From NCBI GenBank assembly GCA_020621405.1, contig JAHRYN010000005.1:186001-250000 (forward strand): a stretch of DNA of 64,000 nt. The letters are read 5' to 3'. Each line of letters begins with the position of its first letter. Position 1 is the stretch's first letter. Origin of the DNA: Betaproteobacteria bacterium. Lineage in GTDB: Bacteria > Pseudomonadota > Gammaproteobacteria > Burkholderiales > Rhodocyclaceae. Under the pieces are notes generated by a model, which made no database searches, was not told the DNA's origin, and saw only the letters and a list, made by a program, of their open reading frames with translations. This document shows, piece by piece, positions 60,560 through 64,000 of the stretch. The translations under genes were made by a program, and so were the position numbers.

Positions 60560-61996
60560 TCAGTGCACGGCGCAGACTTTGAGCATGTTGGTGCCCCCTG
60601 GCGTGCCCATCGGCTCCCCGCAGGTGATGGCGTAGGTATCGCCCGGGCGCAGCAGCCCGCGCTCCACCAGGAAGGTCTCGGCCTGGCGCAAGGCCTCGTC
60701 CCGATCCGCATAACTGGGCACCAACAGCGGGTGCACATTGCGGAACAAGGCCATCTTGCGCTGCGCAATGTCCCGCGCCGTCAGCGCAAAAATCGGCACA
60801 TGGATGCGATGGCGGCTCATCCACAAGGCGGTCGAGCCTGACTCGGTCAACGCGATGATGGCCTTGCAGCCCAGGTGATAGGCCGTGAACAGCGCACCCA
60901 TCGCGATCGACTGATCGATGCGACCAAAGGTCTTGTTGGTGAAATCCGCGTCCAGCGACACTTCCTCGGCGTGCTCGGCCTCCTGCACGATGTTGGCCAT
61001 CTGCGCCACCGTCTCGACGGGATACTTGCCCGCAGCGGTCTCGGCACTCAGCATCACGGCATCGGTGCCGTCCAGCACCGCATTGGCCACGTCCGATACC
61101 TCCGCGCGCGTCGGCACGGGGTTGACGATCATCGACTCCATCATCTGCGTCGCGGTGATCACCACCTTGTCCATCTCACGCGCCATCTTGATCATGCGCT
61201 TTTGCAGGGCGGGCACCGTCGCATTGCCCACCTCGACAGCCAGGTCCCCACGCGCCACCATGATCCCATCCGACGCCTTCAGAATGCTTTCCAGATTCGG
61301 AATGGCCTCGCTGCGCTCGATCTTCGCAATCAGGGCCGGGCGGTGCTTCCAGGGCTCCCCCGCCACATTGCACAACTGGCGCGCCATCTCCATGTCCGTC
61401 GCACTCTTCGGAAACGACACGGCGATGTAATCGCACTGAAAGCTTGCCGCCGTCTTGATGTCGTCCATGTCCTTGGCCGTCAAGGCCGGCGCCGTCAACC
61501 CGCCCCCCTGCTTGTTGATGCCCTTGTTGTTGGACAGCTCACCGCCGAGCTTCACCACCGTGTGCACCGCCTCACCCTTGACCGCCTCGACGGTCAGCAC
61601 AATCAGCCCGTCGTTGAGCAAAAGCGTGTCGCCCGGTTTCACATCTCGCGGCAACTCCTTGTAATCAAGCCCCACCCCTTGCAGATCCCCCAATTCGGTG
61701 CGACTGGCATCCAGAACGAAAGGCTGCCCCGGCTCCAGCATCACCTTGCCCTCAGCGAACTTCCCCACGCGAATCTTGGGCCCCTGCAGGTCTGCCATGA
61801 TGGCAACCACCTTGCCCACGCGCAGCGCCGCCTCCCGCACCAGTTGCGCACGATCAATGTGATCCTGCGCCTTGCCATGCGAAAAGTTCAACCGGACCAC
61901 ATCGACACCGGCACGCAGCATTTGCTCCAGCACTTCTGGCGTCGAAGAGGCAGGACCCAGGGTGGCGACGATCTTGGTGGCACGCGGCATGTTCAA
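60560..61996 (-). CDS. pyk: Pyruvate kinase
   Basis: 478 residues. N-terminal RATKIVATLGPASSTPEVLEQML, DLQGPKIRVGKF, the active-site region DGIMVARGDLAVEVG, and the metal/phosphate motif KIERSEAIPNLESIL are present. The signature QKRMIKMAREMDKVVITATQMMESM is complete, with a C-terminal domain (TESGSTALWMSRHR) typical of type II bacterial enzymes. It converts PEP and ADP to pyruvate and ATP. Codon choice differs from upstream genes (more CCC, CTC, ACC). Confidence 0.95.
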   Translation of the reverse strand: MNMPRATKIVATLGPASSTPEVLEQMLRAGVDVVRLNFSHGKAQDHIDRAQLVREAALRVGKVVAIMADLQGPKIRVGKFAEGKVMLEPGQPFVLDASRTELGDLQGVGLDYKELPRDVKPGDTLLLNDGLIVLTVEAVKGEAVHTVVKLGGELSNNKGINKQGGGLTAPALTAKDMDDIKTAASFQCDYIAVSFPKSATDMEMARQLCNVAGEPWKHRPALIAKIERSEAIPNLESILKASDGIMVARGDLAVEVGNATVPALQKRMIKMAREMDKVVITATQMMESMIVNPVPTRAEVSDVANAVLDGTDAVMLSAETAAGKYPVETVAQMANIVQEAEHAEEVSLDADFTNKTFGRIDQSIAMGALFTAYHLGCKAIIALTESGSTALWMSRHRIHVPIFALTARDIAQRKMALFRNVHPLLVPSYADRDEALRQAETFLVERGLLRPGDTYAITCGEPMGTPGGTNMLKVCAVH

Positions 61997-62110
61997 AGCT
62001 CAAGAGTGGTTGGTTCTCCCTCAGTGTCACACCAAACGCTTGGCCTGAAAATATCGCTTGCCCCCGCACGACATCACGCCCCCGTCGTGACGCCCGAACG
62101 CAACAACACC

Positions 62111-62941
62111 ATGTCCCCGCCCGCTCTCCATCGCACCATCGTCTTTTCGCACGCCAACAGCTTCCCGGCGCGCACCTACCAGGCGCTCTTCGAGCGTTGG
62201 CAAGACCAGGGCTACACCGTCCACGCCATCGAGCAATACGGGCACGACCCTCGCTACCCGGTCACGCCCAACTGGCCACACCTCGTCACCCAGTTGCGCG
62301 ACTTCATGACTCAAGAGGTCGGCCACCCCGCCTACCTCGTCGGACACTCACTGGGGGGTTACCTCAGCCTGATGCTGGCCAGTCAACACCCTCAATGGGC
62401 GCAAGGCGTGGTGGTGATGGACTCGCCCATCTTGCAAGGCTGGCGCAGCGCGGCCGTAGGCCTGGCCAAACGCATCCACCTCATCGACCGCGTCATGCCG
62501 ACGCGCGTGGCCGCCCAGCGCACCCACGAGTGGCCCACTTTGCACGCAGCCCAGCAACACTTCGGCCTCAAACCCAAGTTTGCGGCCTTCCATCCCCGGG
62601 TCCTCCAGGACTACCTCTCACATGGGCTGGAAGCCCTGCCGGCGCATCCCACTTACCGCCTGCGCTACCAGCGTGACGTGGAAGCCGCCATTTACAGCAC
62701 CATGCCGCACCGCCTGCTGGCCGCGTTTCAACAGCACCCGCACCAGTGCCCTCTGGCCTTCATCGCAGGCACCCATTCTCGCGAACTGCGCCGCGGCGGC
62801 CTGCACGGGGCTCGCCAGTTGGTCGGCGAGCACCTCAGCTGGGTCACAGGCAGCCACCTCTACCCCTTCGAGCGTCCCGAACACACCAGCGAAGAAGTCC
62901 TGCGCTGGCTCGCCCATTTCGAAGCGCTGCGTGCACCCTGA
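62111..62941 (+). CDS. Alpha/beta-fold hydrolase
   Basis: 276 residues from ATG 62111 (frame open far upstream only as an antisense shadow of pyk). Nucleophile elbow GHSLGG (Ser near residue 79), an N-terminal strand with HANSFPARTYQALF, and a C-terminal His (GSHLYPFERPEHTSEEVL) form a likely catalytic triad. The substrate cannot be inferred; it may be a carboxylesterase or lipase-like enzyme. It lies divergently from pyk and converges with pgk, separated by a hairpin. Confidence 0.82.
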   Translation: MSPPALHRTIVFSHANSFPARTYQALFERWQDQGYTVHAIEQYGHDPRYPVTPNWPHLVTQLRDFMTQEVGHPAYLVGHSLGGYLSLMLASQHPQWAQGVVVMDSPILQGWRSAAVGLAKRIHLIDRVMPTRVAAQRTHEWPTLHAAQQHFGLKPKFAAFHPRVLQDYLSHGLEALPAHPTYRLRYQRDVEAAIYSTMPHRLLAAFQQHPHQCPLAFIAGTHSRELRRGGLHGARQLVGEHLSWVTGSHLYPFERPEHTSEEVLRWLAHFEALRAP

Positions 62942-63070
62942 ACGCCCACCGCCCCTCGGCATCGAAGAACTCATGCAGTTGCCCTTCGTTCGCAGTGACC
63001 AAACTAAGCTGGGACTGGCGGCACGTCACGGGCACCTGCAGGAGTTCGCCGATGCTGGGCGCACAAACAA

Positions 63071-63100
63071 ACAGCCCCGACCTGTTGAGATCGGGGCTGT
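63071..63100 (-). terminator. Rho-independent terminator after pgk
   Basis: Perfect 10-bp arms ACAGCCCCGA / TCGGGGCTGT with a 10-nt loop. On the minus strand it is followed by TTGTTTGTGC. It is 32 bp after the pgk stop and also lies beyond the stop of the convergent hydrolase gene. Confidence 0.8.
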
Positions 63101-63131
63101 CAGGTTCAGCACATGGAGCGTGTACTGAAAA

Positions 63132-64000
63132 TCAGCCCGCAGCGCGCTTGCTCAGGATCTCGAACGCCGGCAAGGTCTTGCCTTCCAGGATTTCCAGGAA
63201 CGCGCCGCCACCCGTCGAGATGTAATTCACGTCCTTCTCGATGCCGTACTTCGCGATGGCCGCCAGCGTATCCCCACCGCCAGCAATGCTGAAAGCGGGG
63301 GACGCGGCAATGGCACGCGCGATCGTCTCGGTGCCATGCGAGAAGGCTTCAAACTCAAACACCCCCACCGGACCGTTCCAGACGATGGTGCCGGCGGACA
63401 TCAACTGCTCAGCCAACTTGGCCGCCGTCTTCGGACCGATGTCCAGGATCATGTCATCGTCCGCGACCTCGTTGGCCGCCTTCACTGTCGCAGGCGCATC
63501 CGCCGCAAAAGTCTTGGCCACGACGACATCCTCAGGGATGGGCACCGCGGCACCGCGAGCCTTCATCGCCTCGATCACCGCCGTCGCCTCGCCCAACAGG
63601 TCCGGCTCAGCCAGCGATTTGCCGATCTTCAAACCGGCCGCCAACATGAAGGTGTTGGCAATCCCGCCGCCCACGATCAGACCGTCCACATTCTTGGCCA
63701 ACGCCTGCAAAATGGTCAACTTGGTCGACACCTTCGAGCCCGCCACAATCGCCACCAGCGGACGCTTGGGCGCCTCCAGAGCCGTGTTGATCGCGTCGAT
63801 CTCAGCGGCCAGCAAAGGCCCGGCGCAAGCCACCTTGGCAAACTGGGCGATCCCATAGGTCGTCCCCTCTGCACGGTGAGCCGTCCCGAACGCATCGTGC
63901 ACAAAAATGTCGCACAAGGCCGCCAGCTTGCGAGCCAGCTCTTCGCTGTTCTTCTTTTCACCCTTGTTCAGGCGGCAGTTCTCCAGCAACACCACCTCAC
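63132..64000 (-). CDS. pgk: Phosphoglycerate kinase, N-terminus beyond window
   Basis: About 289 C-terminal residues; the frame runs through the end of the window (preceding codon GAG), so the start is outside. PGK features: [103 protein letters not shown], and [15 protein letters not shown]. It transfers phosphate between 1,3-bisphosphoglycerate and ADP. The order pgk, pyk, fba, purC on one strand is common in Burkholderiales. Confidence 0.95.
   Translation of the reverse strand, partial: EVVLLENCRLNKGEKKNSEELARKLAALCDIFVHDAFGTAHRAEGTTYGIAQFAKVACAGPLLAAEIDAINTALEAPKRPLVAIVAGSKVSTKLTILQALAKNVDGLIVGGGIANTFMLAAGLKIGKSLAEPDLLGEATAVIEAMKARGAAVPIPEDVVVAKTFAADAPATVKAANEVADDDMILDIGPKTAAKLAEQLMSAGTIVWNGPVGVFEFEAFSHGTETIARAIAASPAFSIAGGGDTLAAIAKYGIEKDVNYISTGGGAFLEILEGKTLPAFEILSKRAAG

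Noticed and set aside
61889-62110. Extended start of the alpha/beta hydrolase frame
   Set aside because: Antisense to pyk; the hydrolase fold starts at 62111.
1-64000. CRISPR arrays, tRNA and rRNA genes
   Set aside because: No regularly spaced direct repeats, and no recognisable rRNA or tRNA cloverleaf segments noticed on either strand.

Overview
The window looks like a chromosomal stretch of a GC-rich betaproteobacterium, most likely Rhodocyclales-like (Methyloversatilis/Zoogloea type). That is an inference from the combination of PEP-CTERM/exosortase proteins, a narK1-narK2-narGHJI-parvulin nitrate operon, NnrS/NsrR genes, ubiUVT and a beta-oxidation locus. No rRNA, tRNA or CRISPR array was recognised.

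Layout. 0-1.9 kb: C-terminal part of a PrsT-type TPR lipoprotein, then a PEP-CTERM surface protein behind a sigma-54 type promoter. 1.9-5.5 kb: Atm1-type ABC exporter, MgtC/DUF4010 membrane protein, and a small HMA-like protein lacking CXXC. 5.5-18.4 kb: fatty-acid degradation locus, with a PsrA-like TetR regulator behind a promoter that overlaps a CAAAC-N4-GTTTG palindrome, then fadE, a thiolase, a FadJ-like bifunctional enzyme, an acyl-CoA thioesterase, fadL, a FadN-type bifunctional enzyme, a second thiolase and a crotonase. 18.4-21.2 kb: AT-rich accessory island with a GNAT protein, an unknown membrane-anchored protein and the 3' remnant of an IS1182-type transposase. 21.3-22.4 kb: YcgR-like PilZ protein and a small membrane protein.

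22.4-31.2 kb: co-directional nitric-oxide/anaerobic block of nnrS, nsrR, a MIP18-like protein, an NnrS-like membrane protein, an orphan protein, SirB, 5-formyl-THF cyclo-ligase, then ravA, a ViaA-like VWA protein and a DUF364 protein. The block starts with a perfect FNR box next to an NsrR palindrome. 31.3-39.6 kb: HDOD protein, ferric-reductase-like flavocytochrome, a very glycine-rich PEP-CTERM protein, a DksA/TraR zinc-finger protein with a perfect FNR box, a CMD-family protein, a quinol-monooxygenase-like protein, a small membrane protein and carbonic anhydrase. 39.6-55.6 kb, all on the minus strand: narX, narL, narK1, narK2, narG, narH, narJ, narI and a parvulin, then ubiU, ubiV, ubiT. 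This joins nitrate respiration to O2-independent ubiquinone synthesis.

55.8-64 kb: an orphan multi-PAS histidine kinase, then purC, fba and pyk on the minus strand, an alpha/beta hydrolase on the plus strand, and the C-terminal part of pgk running off the end. Codon choice in pyk, the hydrolase and pgk looks different from the rest of the window.

The main theme is anaerobic respiration: nitrate uptake and reduction, NO sensing, anaerobic quinone supply and FNR-type control at several promoters. Alongside it are a fatty-acid regulon and exosortase-sorted surface proteins. I found no convincing completely new system. The best leads are the FNR+NsrR promoter of nnrS, the narGHJI-ubiUVT linkage, the RavA-ViaA-DUF364 module and the AT-rich two-gene island.
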